Origin: an uncultured Clostridia bacterium
GTDB lineage: Bacteria; Bacillota; Clostridia; Christensenellales; Aristaeellaceae
DNA: 5,986 nt
Direction of reading: 5' to 3'
NCBI GenBank assembly: GCA_934615145.1
Contig: CAKTTM010000116.1
Location: forward strand, 1-5,986
Under the pieces are notes generated by a model. That model was not told the origin of the DNA. It saw only the letters and a program-made list of their open reading frames with translations, and did no database searches. The translations under genes and the position numbers were made by a program. Below are positions 1 through 5,986 of the stretch, piece by piece; positions within the stretch are counted from its first letter, which is position 1, and each line of letters opens with the position of its first letter.

Positions 1-771
<771 letters not shown>

Positions 772-785
772 CTATGTTCCTTTGA

Positions 786-1520
786 CTATATGATGTCGGG
801 CCAGATGGCCTCCAGCCCGGCCAGCTCGCGGCGGAAGGCCTGCCAGACGCCGGCGTCCGGCGGCGGCGCTACAAAGACCAACTGCTGGCGGGTGATGGGG
901 TGCAGCAGGCTCAGCCGCATGCCCCAGAGCGCGATCTGCTGGCCGGGGCGACCCTGACCATAGCGGTTGTCGCCCCACAGCGGCAGTTTGGCATTGGCCA
1001 TCTGCACGCGTATCTGGTGCGCGCGGCCGGTCTCCAGCTGCACGCAGATCAATGATTGCTCGTCCAGCCGGCGGATGGTCTTGTAGTGCAGGATGGCCTC
1101 CTTGCCCTTGCGCAGGTAGCCGGGCACCACGCGCACCATGTTGCTGTCCGCGTCCTTGAGCAGGTGATCCTTCAGCGTGCCGCCCTCGGGCGCCAGGCCA
1201 TCGGCCACCAGCACATACTCGCGCTTGAGCTGTCCTGCCTTGATCTGATCGGCCAGGCGGGCTGCCGCCTTGGAGGTGCGGGCAAAGCACAGCAGGCCGC
1301 CCACGGGCCTATCCATGCGGTGCACCAGGCCCAGATAGACCTCGCCCGGCTTCTGGTACTTGTCCTTGATATAGGCCTTCAGCAGGCCCAGCATGTCCTG
1401 GTCGCCCGTGTCATCCCCCTGGGTGAGCAGGTTGGGCTGCTTTAGGGCCACCAGCAGGTGGTTATCCTCATAGAGTATGCGCGGCGTCTCAAAGACCCGC
1501 TTGCCGCTGGTTTCGCTCAC
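786..1520 (-). CDS. RluA-family RNA pseudouridine synthase (no S4 domain)
   Basis: Predicted to isomerise uridine to pseudouridine in rRNA or tRNA in the cytoplasm; the target site cannot be told from sequence. The 244-residue protein consists only of the catalytic domain. ILYEDNHLLVALKQPN occupies 15-30, the catalytic motif HRMD is 67-70 (Asp70), followed by RPVGGLLCFARTSKAAARLA (71-90), LKREYVLVADG (98-108), LETGRAHQIRVQMA (162-175) and LWGDNRYG (181-188). The family norm after HRLD is usually a T-S-G type sequence; here it is P-V-G-G, as I recall from a divergent short RluA-like subgroup. An N-terminal S4 RNA-binding domain is absent. I chose the GTG at 1520-1518 because it has GGAGG five bases upstream (1530-1526) and the conserved domain begins a few residues later. 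The reading frame stays open upstream to 1763, but that part is low-complexity Arg/Ala/Gly and lies inside the methyltransferase gene. The GTG overlaps the upstream TGA as GTGA, implying translational coupling. Confidence 0.93.
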   Translation of the reverse strand: MSETSGKRVFETPRILYEDNHLLVALKQPNLLTQGDDTGDQDMLGLLKAYIKDKYQKPGEVYLGLVHRMDRPVGGLLCFARTSKAAARLADQIKAGQLKREYVLVADGLAPEGGTLKDHLLKDADSNMVRVVPGYLRKGKEAILHYKTIRRLDEQSLICVQLETGRAHQIRVQMANAKLPLWGDNRYGQGRPGQQIALWGMRLSLLHPITRQQLVFVAPPPDAGVWQAFRRELAGLEAIWPDII

Positions 1521-2374
1521 TGCGCCCTCCACCTTCCGCTGGCCCCGCAGGGCAGCACGCCGTCGGAGACCACCGGCAGCACCAGCTCCTGCGCGTCCAC
1601 ATAGCCGCCGTGGCGGGCGCAGACGGCCTTTAGCAGTATGTTCTGCAGCACCGCGGGCTGAAAGCCCGTGGTGTAGCTGTTGATCAGGTAAAACACCGGC
1701 GTGCTGCTGAGCAGCTGCGCCGTGGTATCGGCCAGGGTATAGAGCTCGTTTTCCAGCTTCCACACCTCGCCTGTGGGCCCGCGGCCGTAGCTGGGCGGGT
1801 CCATCAGGATGGCGTCATAGCGGCTGCCGCGGCGTATCTCGCGTTTGACAAAGCTCAGGGCGTCTTCGACGATATAGCGGATGCTGGTGTCGGGCAGCCC
1901 GGAGAGCTGGCGGTTGTCCTTGGCCCACTGCACCATGCCGCGGGCGGCGTCCACATGGGTCACCTGGGCACCGGCGGCGGCGCAGGCCAGGCTCGCCCCG
2001 CCTGTATAGGCAAAGAGGTTGAGCACCCGCGCGCCTGTGTGCTGGCGCAGCAGGCCCTGCATCCAGTCCCAATTGGCCGCCTGCTCGGGGAACAGGCCGG
2101 TATGCTTAAAGCCGGTGGGCCGCACATAGAAGCGCAGGCTCTTGTAGCCCACCTCCCAGCGCTCGGGCAGCTGGCGGCTAAAGGCCCACTGGCCGCCGCC
2201 TTCCGCGCTGCGCTGGTACGTGGCGTCCGCCTTTTCCCACAGCCGGGGTTCGGCCTTGGGCCATATCACCTGGGGATCGGGCCGCGCCAGGCTATAGTCC
2301 CCCCAGCGCTCCAGCTTCATGCCCTCGCCGGTATCCAGCACGGCCACATCCTGCCAGCCATCTGCAATGAACAA
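1517..2374 (-). CDS. class I SAM-dependent methyltransferase, RlmI/COG1092-like (predicted rRNA methyltransferase)
   Basis: A 285-residue Rossmann-fold methyltransferase that probably methylates a base in rRNA; the exact nucleotide is unknown. An N-terminal conserved block (LERWGDYSLARPDPQVIWPK, 21-40) precedes FKHTGLFPEQAANWDWM (89-105). The SAM-binding motif I is 117-126 (VLNLFAYTGG), with the acidic end of strand 2 at HVDAA (140-144). The active-site motif IV is MDPPSYGRGPTGEVWK (191-206). There is no PUA domain, unlike E. coli RlmI. The open frame extends to a TTG at 2401, but that codon has no SD and sits at the expected transcription start. A GGAGG at 2389-2385 lies ten bases before the TTG at 2374, which starts the family-like FIADGWQDVAVLDTG, so I favour 2374. 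The TTG at 2383 is too close to the SD. It is first gene of a run with the pseudouridine synthase (4-bp overlap) and tgt. The family assignment is firm; the substrate is inferred. Confidence 0.9.
   Translation of the reverse strand: MFIADGWQDVAVLDTGEGMKLERWGDYSLARPDPQVIWPKAEPRLWEKADATYQRSAEGGGQWAFSRQLPERWEVGYKSLRFYVRPTGFKHTGLFPEQAANWDWMQGLLRQHTGARVLNLFAYTGGASLACAAAGAQVTHVDAARGMVQWAKDNRQLSGLPDTSIRYIVEDALSFVKREIRRGSRYDAILMDPPSYGRGPTGEVWKLENELYTLADTTAQLLSSTPVFYLINSYTTGFQPAVLQNILLKAVCARHGGYVDAQELVLPVVSDGVLPCGASGRWRAQ
1526..1530 (-). promoter_or_regulatory. Shine-Dalgarno GGAGG for the pseudouridine synthase, inside the methyltransferase 3' end
   Basis: GGAGG at 1530-1526 precedes the GTG at 1520 by five bases and lies within the last codons of the methyltransferase (R-W-R-A-Q). 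With the GTGA overlap, it is a standard arrangement for coupled re-initiation. Confidence 0.75.
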
Positions 2375-2384
2375 CTCAGTCAAA

Positions 2385-2389
2385 CCTCC
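2385..2389 (-). promoter_or_regulatory. Shine-Dalgarno GGAGG deciding the methyltransferase start
   Basis: GGAGG on the minus strand at 2389-2385 lies inside the longest possible frame (from TTG 2401). It is ten bases before TTG 2374 but only one base before TTG 2383. Together with the predicted transcription start near 2400, this argues for initiation at 2374. Confidence 0.65.
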
Positions 2390-2406
2390 AAAATAATGCA
2401 AAGATG

Positions 2407-2415
2407 ATTATAGCA
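2407..2415 (-). promoter_or_regulatory. extended -10 element TGCTATAAT
   Basis: The minus strand carries a perfect TATAAT at 2412-2407 preceded by TG one base upstream, i.e. an extended -10 for the housekeeping sigma factor (sigma-70/sigma-A type). With a 17-base spacer to TTGTGA it forms the best promoter in the window. Transcription would start near 2400, giving a short leader that contains GGAGG and then the methyltransferase TTG at 2374. It would drive the methyltransferase, pseudouridine synthase and tgt genes. Confidence 0.75.
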
Positions 2416-2416
2416 C

Positions 2417-2429
2417 GCCCTGGAAGGGC
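2417..2429. repeat. short perfect inverted repeat GCCCT-GGA-AGGGC inside the promoter spacer
   Basis: GCCCT (2417-2421) and AGGGC (2425-2429) are perfect reverse complements around a three-base centre. They fill most of the spacer between the -35 and -10 elements. It has no T tract on the minus strand, so it is not an intrinsic terminator. It could be an operator half-site pair or a chance palindrome in GC-rich DNA; five-base arms make chance quite possible. Confidence 0.3.
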
Positions 2430-2435
2430 TCACAA
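2430..2435 (-). promoter_or_regulatory. -35 element TTGTGA of the RNA-modification operon promoter
   Basis: On the minus strand 2435-2430 reads TTGTGA, four of six matches to TTGACA. It is placed exactly 17 bases before the TATAAT at 2412-2407. It lies in the gap between the hydrolase stop and the methyltransferase start, in the correct orientation. Confidence 0.65.
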
Positions 2436-2457
2436 GCAGGCGGCGCGGCGGTCTCCC

Positions 2458-3390
2458 TCATGCCCTGTCGATAAAGTCAAAGACATGGCCCCAGTAGCGC
2501 TGCGGATCCACATGCGGCGCCTGGGCATGCCCGGCGCCCGGCACCAGCAGCCTGTCCTTGGGGCCGCGGCAGGCCGCATAGACGGCCTCCAGCATATGGG
2601 AGGGCACAAAGCTGTCGCTATCGCCGTGGATAAACAGCACTGGCACCCGCGCCTTCTTGAGCTGATCCACAGCGCTGGCCTCCCGCATGCCAAAGCCCAG
2701 GCGCAGCCTGCATATCCAGTCGGCCAGGGGCATCAGGGGGAAGTCCGGCAGGCCAAAGATGGCCCGCAGCTGATAGCTGAACTCATCCCACAGCCTGCTG
2801 TAGCCGCAGTCCTCAATGATGGCGCGCACGGCGGGGGGCAAGGCTTCCCCTGTCGTCATCATGACGGCGGCGCCACCCATGGAGATGCCATAGAGCACGA
2901 TGCGCGCCTGCGGGTCCAGGCCCAGGATATGGTTTATCCAGCCCAGCAGATCCAGCCTGTCCGGCCAGCCCATGGTGATGTACCGGCCCTCGCTTTGCCC
3001 ATGCCCCCGGCAGTCGGGCAGCAGCAGGCTGTAGCCTTTCTCATAGAAGCGCTGCCCGGCGTAGCGCATGTTGCCCGCCTGCCCGGTGTAGCCGTGCACA
3101 CAGATGGCCACATCATGACCCGGCTGCCTGACCATCAGCGCATGCAAGCGCAGACCGCCTGCAGCCTGGATATGGACATCCTCGTGGACAATGCCCTCCC
3201 ACCACAGCGCGGCGGCCTCATAGTCTGCCCGCATCTGCCCGGCGTAGTCCACCCGGTTATGCGGCGCCTTGAGCACCTTGTTGCGCCTGGCGCCGCGGCG
3301 CAGGGCCATCACAAACAGCAGCCAGGCGGCGAGCAGGCTCAGCAGCGCCAGCAGCACCAACAGGCCCAGCGCCGCATAGAGCCAGCCCAC
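2458..3390 (-). CDS. YqkD-like alpha/beta hydrolase with N-terminal membrane helix
   Basis: A serine hydrolase of the alpha/beta fold, probably an esterase, lipase or peptidase; the substrate is unknown. From the GTG at 3390 it has 310 residues. A hydrophobic helix spans about 3-28, followed by the basic stretch RRGARRNK (31-38). The catalytic domain shows the oxyanion HGYTG (99-103), PDCRGHGQSEG (125-135), nucleophile Ser170 in GISMG (168-172), acid Asp259 in HGDSDSFVP (255-263) and His288 in GAGH (285-288). The lid-like section CGYSRLWDEF (195-204) through the region near 237 resembles B. subtilis YqkD. By the positive-inside rule, with basic residues only after the helix, the domain may face the cytosol; this is tentative. 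The GTG begins one base after the glpK TAG and has only a weak AGG upstream, suggesting coupling to glpK. The frame is open upstream to 3492, but inside glpK and without family similarity. The exact start is less sure than the gene. Confidence 0.9.
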   Translation of the reverse strand: MGWLYAALGLLVLLALLSLLAAWLLFVMALRRGARRNKVLKAPHNRVDYAGQMRADYEAAALWWEGIVHEDVHIQAAGGLRLHALMVRQPGHDVAICVHGYTGQAGNMRYAGQRFYEKGYSLLLPDCRGHGQSEGRYITMGWPDRLDLLGWINHILGLDPQARIVLYGISMGGAAVMMTTGEALPPAVRAIIEDCGYSRLWDEFSYQLRAIFGLPDFPLMPLADWICRLRLGFGMREASAVDQLKKARVPVLFIHGDSDSFVPSHMLEAVYAACRGPKDRLLVPGAGHAQAPHVDPQRYWGHVFDFIDRA

Positions 3391-3391
3391 G

Positions 3392-4894
3392 CTAAGCCTG
3401 AGCGCCCCTGGCCCAGTAGCGCGCGCTGTCCACCGCGCGGGCCCAGCCACTGAGCGCCTGGTCGCGGTCGGCCGCAGCCATGGCCGGCTCAAATCGCTGC
3501 TGTATCTGCACGCTGCGGGCGGTCTCCTGAGGCGTGCTGAAGAGGCCTGCCCCCATGCCCGCCAGCATGGCCGCGCCCAGCGCGGTCGTCTCCATCACCG
3601 CGGGGCGCAGAATGGGCAGGTCCATGATGTCGGCCTGGAACTGCATCAAGAAGCCATTGGCGCTGGCACCGCCATCCACGCGCAGATGCTCCGGCCTGCA
3701 GCCGGCGTCGCGGCTCATGGCGGCCAGCAGATCGGCCGACTGGTAGGCGATGGATTCCAGCGCGGCACGCGCTATGTGAGCAGCGCCTGTGCCCCTGCTC
3801 ATGCCCACCAGCGTGCCCCGGGCGTACATGTCCCAGTAAGGCGCGCCAAGGCCGGTGAAGGCGGGCACCAGATAACATTCGCCCGAGGTGGGCACCGAGC
3901 GCGCCAGCCGCTCGCTGTCGGCTGAGCTATCGATGATTTTCAGCTCATCGCGCAGCCACTGGATGGCTGCCCCTGCCACGAAGACGCTGCCCTCCAGCGC
4001 GTAATAGGGCCTGCCCTTGAGCCGCCAGGCCAGCGTGGTCAGCAGGCCGTTGTCAGAGAGCTTGAAATCCTCCCCCATGTTCATCAGCATGAAGCAGCCG
4101 GTGCCATAGGTGTTCTTGACGCTGCCCTTGGTAAAGCAGGCCTGGACAAACAGCGCCGCGTGCTGATCGCCCGCCAGCGCCGTCACCGGGATGGCGGCGC
4201 CCAGTATGTCTTCCCTCAGCAGGCCCACCGGCGCCGCGCTGTCGATGACGCGGGGCAGCAAGGCGGCCGGGATGTCCATGGCGCTGAGCAATTCCGCGTC
4301 CCAGTCCTGGCTGTGCAGATTGAACAGCATCGTGCGCGCCGCGTTGGTGGCGTCGGTCACATGGGGGCTGCCCTGCACCAGGTGCCAGCACAGATAGCTG
4401 TCCACCGTGCCAAAGCAGAGCTCGCCCCGCCGGGCCCTCTCCCGCGCGTCCAAGTGATCCAGCAGCCACTGCAGCTTGGTGCCGCTGAAATAGGCGTCGG
4501 GTATAAGGCCGGTCTTTTGCCGGATGCTGTCTTTGAGGCCCATCTGCACCAGGCGATCGACCAGCGGCGCTGTGCGCCGGCACTGCCACACGATGGCGCG
4601 GTGCAGCGGCTCGCCCGTCTGCCTGTCCCAGAGCAGCGTGGTCTCGCGCTGATTGGTGATGCCGATGGCCGCGATCTCCTCAGGCTTGATGCAGGCCTGC
4701 CTCACAGCGGCCCGCAGCGCCTCGATCTGGGTGGCCAGTATGTCCTGGGGCTCGTGCTCCACCCAGCCGGGCTGGGGATAATGCTGCGCAAATGGCAGCG
4801 CCGCCGCCGCCACCGGATGCCCCTGCTGTGTAAAGACAATGGCCCGCGACGAGGTGGTGCCCTGGTCCAGGGCGACTAAGTAGGGCTGGTGCAT
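3392..4894 (-). CDS. glpK: glycerol kinase
   Basis: Cytosolic FGGY-family kinase converting glycerol and ATP to sn-glycerol-3-phosphate, the entry step for glycerol use and a source of phospholipid precursor. The full 500 residues match the family's usual length. Visible motifs: [12 protein letters not shown] (10-21), PGWVEHEP (42-49), NQRET (81-85; Arg83/Glu84 glycerol contacts by homology), YFSGTKLQW (135-143, FGGY signature 1), catalytic base Asp243 in AGDQ (241-244), [13 protein letters not shown] (260-272), [12 protein letters not shown] (344-355) and [17 protein letters not shown] (406-422). The ATG at 4894 is supported by AAGGAG (4907-4902) seven bases upstream. Segment 217-242 has neither the His-containing YHFFG-type loop phosphorylated by HPr in Bacillus/Enterococcus nor the GGKGGTR loop that binds fructose-1,6-bisphosphate in E. 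coli. It lies 14 bp after the ATPase gene and is followed at once by the hydrolase. No glpF, glpD or glpO is in view. Confidence 0.98.
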   Translation of the reverse strand: MHQPYLVALDQGTTSSRAIVFTQQGHPVAAAALPFAQHYPQPGWVEHEPQDILATQIEALRAAVRQACIKPEEIAAIGITNQRETTLLWDRQTGEPLHRAIVWQCRRTAPLVDRLVQMGLKDSIRQKTGLIPDAYFSGTKLQWLLDHLDARERARRGELCFGTVDSYLCWHLVQGSPHVTDATNAARTMLFNLHSQDWDAELLSAMDIPAALLPRVIDSAAPVGLLREDILGAAIPVTALAGDQHAALFVQACFTKGSVKNTYGTGCFMLMNMGEDFKLSDNGLLTTLAWRLKGRPYYALEGSVFVAGAAIQWLRDELKIIDSSADSERLARSVPTSGECYLVPAFTGLGAPYWDMYARGTLVGMSRGTGAAHIARAALESIAYQSADLLAAMSRDAGCRPEHLRVDGGASANGFLMQFQADIMDLPILRPAVMETTALGAAMLAGMGAGLFSTPQETARSVQIQQRFEPAMAAADRDQALSGWARAVDSARYWARGAQA

Positions 4895-4901
4895 GGCGTG
4901 T

Positions 4902-4907
4902 CTCCTT
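4902..4907 (-). promoter_or_regulatory. strong Shine-Dalgarno AAGGAG of glpK
   Basis: AAGGAG on the minus strand lies in the 14-bp gap after the ATPase TAG (4911-4909), seven bases before the glpK ATG. It gives glpK the clearest translation signal in the window even though it follows another gene closely. Confidence 0.85.
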
Positions 4908-4908
4908 G

Positions 4909-5986
4909 CTATAGGTCGTCAGCCGCCCGCGCAAAGGCGGCGGCCATGTCGTCAAAGCGATACAGGCGCAGGCTATCATCGCCCTTTGCTTGCTCAGATA
5001 GCTGGGGGGTAAAGCCGCTCTTGCTGAAGAGGCAATACAGTTTGTTGCCGCTGAGCAGCCTGCCTTTTTCTTTTAGGTCGGCGAGCACCGCAGGCCCGGT
5101 CTTCTCGGCGCGCCACTTGGCCTCGCCCAGCACTTTCAGTGACTCGCCCAGGCCCACATAGTCGATCTCTACCTCGCGCCTGGCCTGGGCATCTGTGCCC
5201 CACCACCTGCCCTGCTCACGCAGGCGCTCTGGCAGGGTCGCGCTGATCTGAGGCAGGCGCATAAACTCCAGCACCAGGGTCTCAAAGACACGGCCCATAT
5301 AGTCGCTGAGCATGGGTGCTACCGCCGCGTCATAATAGTCATCGCCCCGCCCCAGCTCGATCTCGCTTTGCCCCAGCCTGACGAATCGAAACCAGAAGCG
5401 GTACATCATGTCATCAATGCGGTACAGCGCCTTGCTGGAACCCTGCTTGCCAACGGAGCTTTCCCTTGCCACGATGCGCAGCTCCTGCAAGGTCTTCAGA
5501 TAGGGGCTGATATCACTCGAAGGCTTGCGCACGGCGGCGGCGATCTCACCATGCCGGGCGGCACCACTCGCAATGGCGTAGAGCAAGTCGTTATACAGCC
5601 TGGGATCCCGCAGCTCCTGACTGAGCAGGTTGCGCGGCTCCTCATACAGGCGTCCGCGGCTCTCAAAGAAGAGGCGGATCAGATTATCCCGGATCGGCAG
5701 CGCTGGGTCAAGAAAGCTCAGATACTCTGCCACGCCGCCGGTCACGCCGTAGCAGACCGCGGCGTCCTGCGGCGACATGCCGCGCAGGTACAGCATGGTC
5801 TGTGAAAAATCAAAAGGATCCACGCGGTACTGCGCTGTCCGCCGGCCATAGAGCGGGCTCTTTTGCCCCAGCACCTGCTGCTCCATAAAGCTCATGGAAG
5901 AGCCGCTGAGGATGATGAAGGCCTGCCCCTGGCGAAAATGCAGATCGATGGCGCGCGTGGAATACATGCTGGTGCGGCCGTACAGG
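4909..5986 (-). CDS. AAA-type ATP-binding protein with C-terminal DUF234 / PD-(D/E)XK-like domain, 5' end outside the window
   Basis: This is the C-terminal 358 codons of an ATPase of the archaeal-type ATPase_2/AAA_14-like group (DEXX-box ATPase with DUF234); biological role unknown. The frame stays open to the right edge, so the Walker A and B motifs and true start are missing. Counting from the Met at 5967: GSSMSFME (22-29), the sensor-1-like strand end typical of the group; [10 protein letters not shown] (37-46); [10 protein letters not shown] (74-83); [15 protein letters not shown] (107-121). A winged-helix-like section spans about 125-180, then [15 protein letters not shown] (182-196). 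The tail has FETLVLEFM (228-236), EIDYVG (267-272) and GEAKW (281-285), spacing like a PD-(D/E)XK nuclease core (Asp269, Glu282, Lys284). Whether it cuts DNA is not established. No transmembrane segment is seen. It ends 14 bp before glpK and is likely co-transcribed with it; no partner gene or mobile-element signature is visible. Confidence 0.88.
   Translation of the reverse strand, partial: LYGRTSMYSTRAIDLHFRQGQAFIILSGSSMSFMEQQVLGQKSPLYGRRTAQYRVDPFDFSQTMLYLRGMSPQDAAVCYGVTGGVAEYLSFLDPALPIRDNLIRLFFESRGRLYEEPRNLLSQELRDPRLYNDLLYAIASGAARHGEIAAAVRKPSSDISPYLKTLQELRIVARESSVGKQGSSKALYRIDDMMYRFWFRFVRLGQSEIELGRGDDYYDAAVAPMLSDYMGRVFETLVLEFMRLPQISATLPERLREQGRWWGTDAQARREVEIDYVGLGESLKVLGEAKWRAEKTGPAVLADLKEKGRLLSGNKLYCLFSKSGFTPQLSEQAKGDDSLRLYRFDDMAAAFARAADDL

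Larger units (their letters stand above)
2375..2457. other. intergenic region between hydrolase and methyltransferase (83 bp)
   Basis: This is the longest gap in the window. It holds the -35/-10 promoter pair, the small inverted repeat and the GGAGG, all serving the methyltransferase. No U-tract hairpin follows the hydrolase stop, so read-through from the upstream glpK/hydrolase unit remains possible. A GC-rich stretch at about 2439-2451 shows only imperfect self-complementarity. Confidence 0.8.

Noticed and set aside
1521..1763. Upstream extension of the pseudouridine synthase frame to an ATG at 1763
   Set aside because: The extra 81 residues are low-complexity, lie inside the methyltransferase gene and lack family similarity, whereas GTG 1520 has a good SD.
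2404..3453. Long plus-strand open frame (349 codons) opposite the hydrolase
   Set aside because: Its translation is rich in His, Gln, Pro and Ala with no recognisable domain, and the opposite strand encodes a hydrolase with a full catalytic triad. It is an antisense shadow common in GC-rich coding DNA.
3391..3492. Upstream extension of the hydrolase frame to 3492
   Set aside because: It would overlap glpK by about 100 bases and add an Arg/Pro/Thr-rich leader before the membrane helix; GTG 3390 at the gene junction is simpler.
1260..4220. Recurring CAGCAGGCC words across the window
   Set aside because: They fall in frame as Gly-Leu-Leu/Leu-Leu codons on the minus strand and reflect codon preference; they have no regular spacing or array structure.
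4160..4879. Plus-strand open frame (239 codons) opposite glpK
   Set aside because: It lies wholly opposite well-conserved glycerol kinase sequence, has no known motif and shows shadow-like composition.
4903..4935. Possible promoter just before glpK (TTTGCG with a TATAGC-like hexamer)
   Set aside because: The -10-like hexamer is weak and abuts the SD, so transcription would start inside or after the ribosome-binding site.
5840..5986. Two LYGR-type motifs close together in the ATPase (window edge and 5850-5841 area), suggesting an internal duplication
   Set aside because: The stretch between them aligns naturally with the segment that precedes GSSMSFM in this ATPase group, so divergence is enough to explain it; the rest of the gene is outside the window.

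Overview
The window is a GC-rich, tightly packed bacterial segment in which all six genes lie on the minus strand. No RNA gene, insertion sequence, CRISPR array or long repeat is visible. Strong GGAGG/AAGGAG ribosome-binding sites, a YqkD-like membrane-anchored hydrolase, a DUF234-type ATPase and a bacterial-type Tgt fit a GC-rich member of the Bacillota, probably clostridial. That placement is inference from protein style only. ATA is used for isoleucine more than expected at this GC content (about 3 of 12 Ile codons in the pseudouridine synthase gene).

Layout in transcription order (high to low coordinates). (1) 5986-4909: the 3' part of an AAA-type ATPase with a C-terminal DUF234 / PD-(D/E)XK-like region; its Walker motifs lie outside the window. 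(2) 4894-3392: complete glycerol kinase glpK, 14 bp downstream, with a textbook SD. (3) 3390-2458: a YqkD-like alpha/beta hydrolase with one N-terminal membrane helix, starting one base after the glpK stop. (4) An 83-bp gap (2457-2375) holding a well-formed sigma-70/sigma-A type promoter with an extended -10. (5) 2374-1517: an RlmI-like class I SAM methyltransferase, probably with a TTG start. (6) 1520-786: a stand-alone RluA-family pseudouridine synthase overlapping the previous gene by GTGA. (7) 762-1: the N-terminal two thirds of tRNA-guanine transglycosylase (tgt), running off the left edge.

The second half reads as an RNA-modification operon (base methylation, pseudouridylation, queuosine pathway) driven from the promoter near 2435-2407. 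The first half is a separate or read-through unit combining an orphan ATPase, glycerol phosphorylation and a hydrolase that could act on esters or lipids; a functional link among these three is not shown by the sequence. I do not see a clearly new system. The points most worth checking are the orphan ATPase-nuclease-like protein coupled to glpK, the absence of both known regulatory sites in GlpK, and the translationally coupled methyltransferase/pseudouridine synthase pair.
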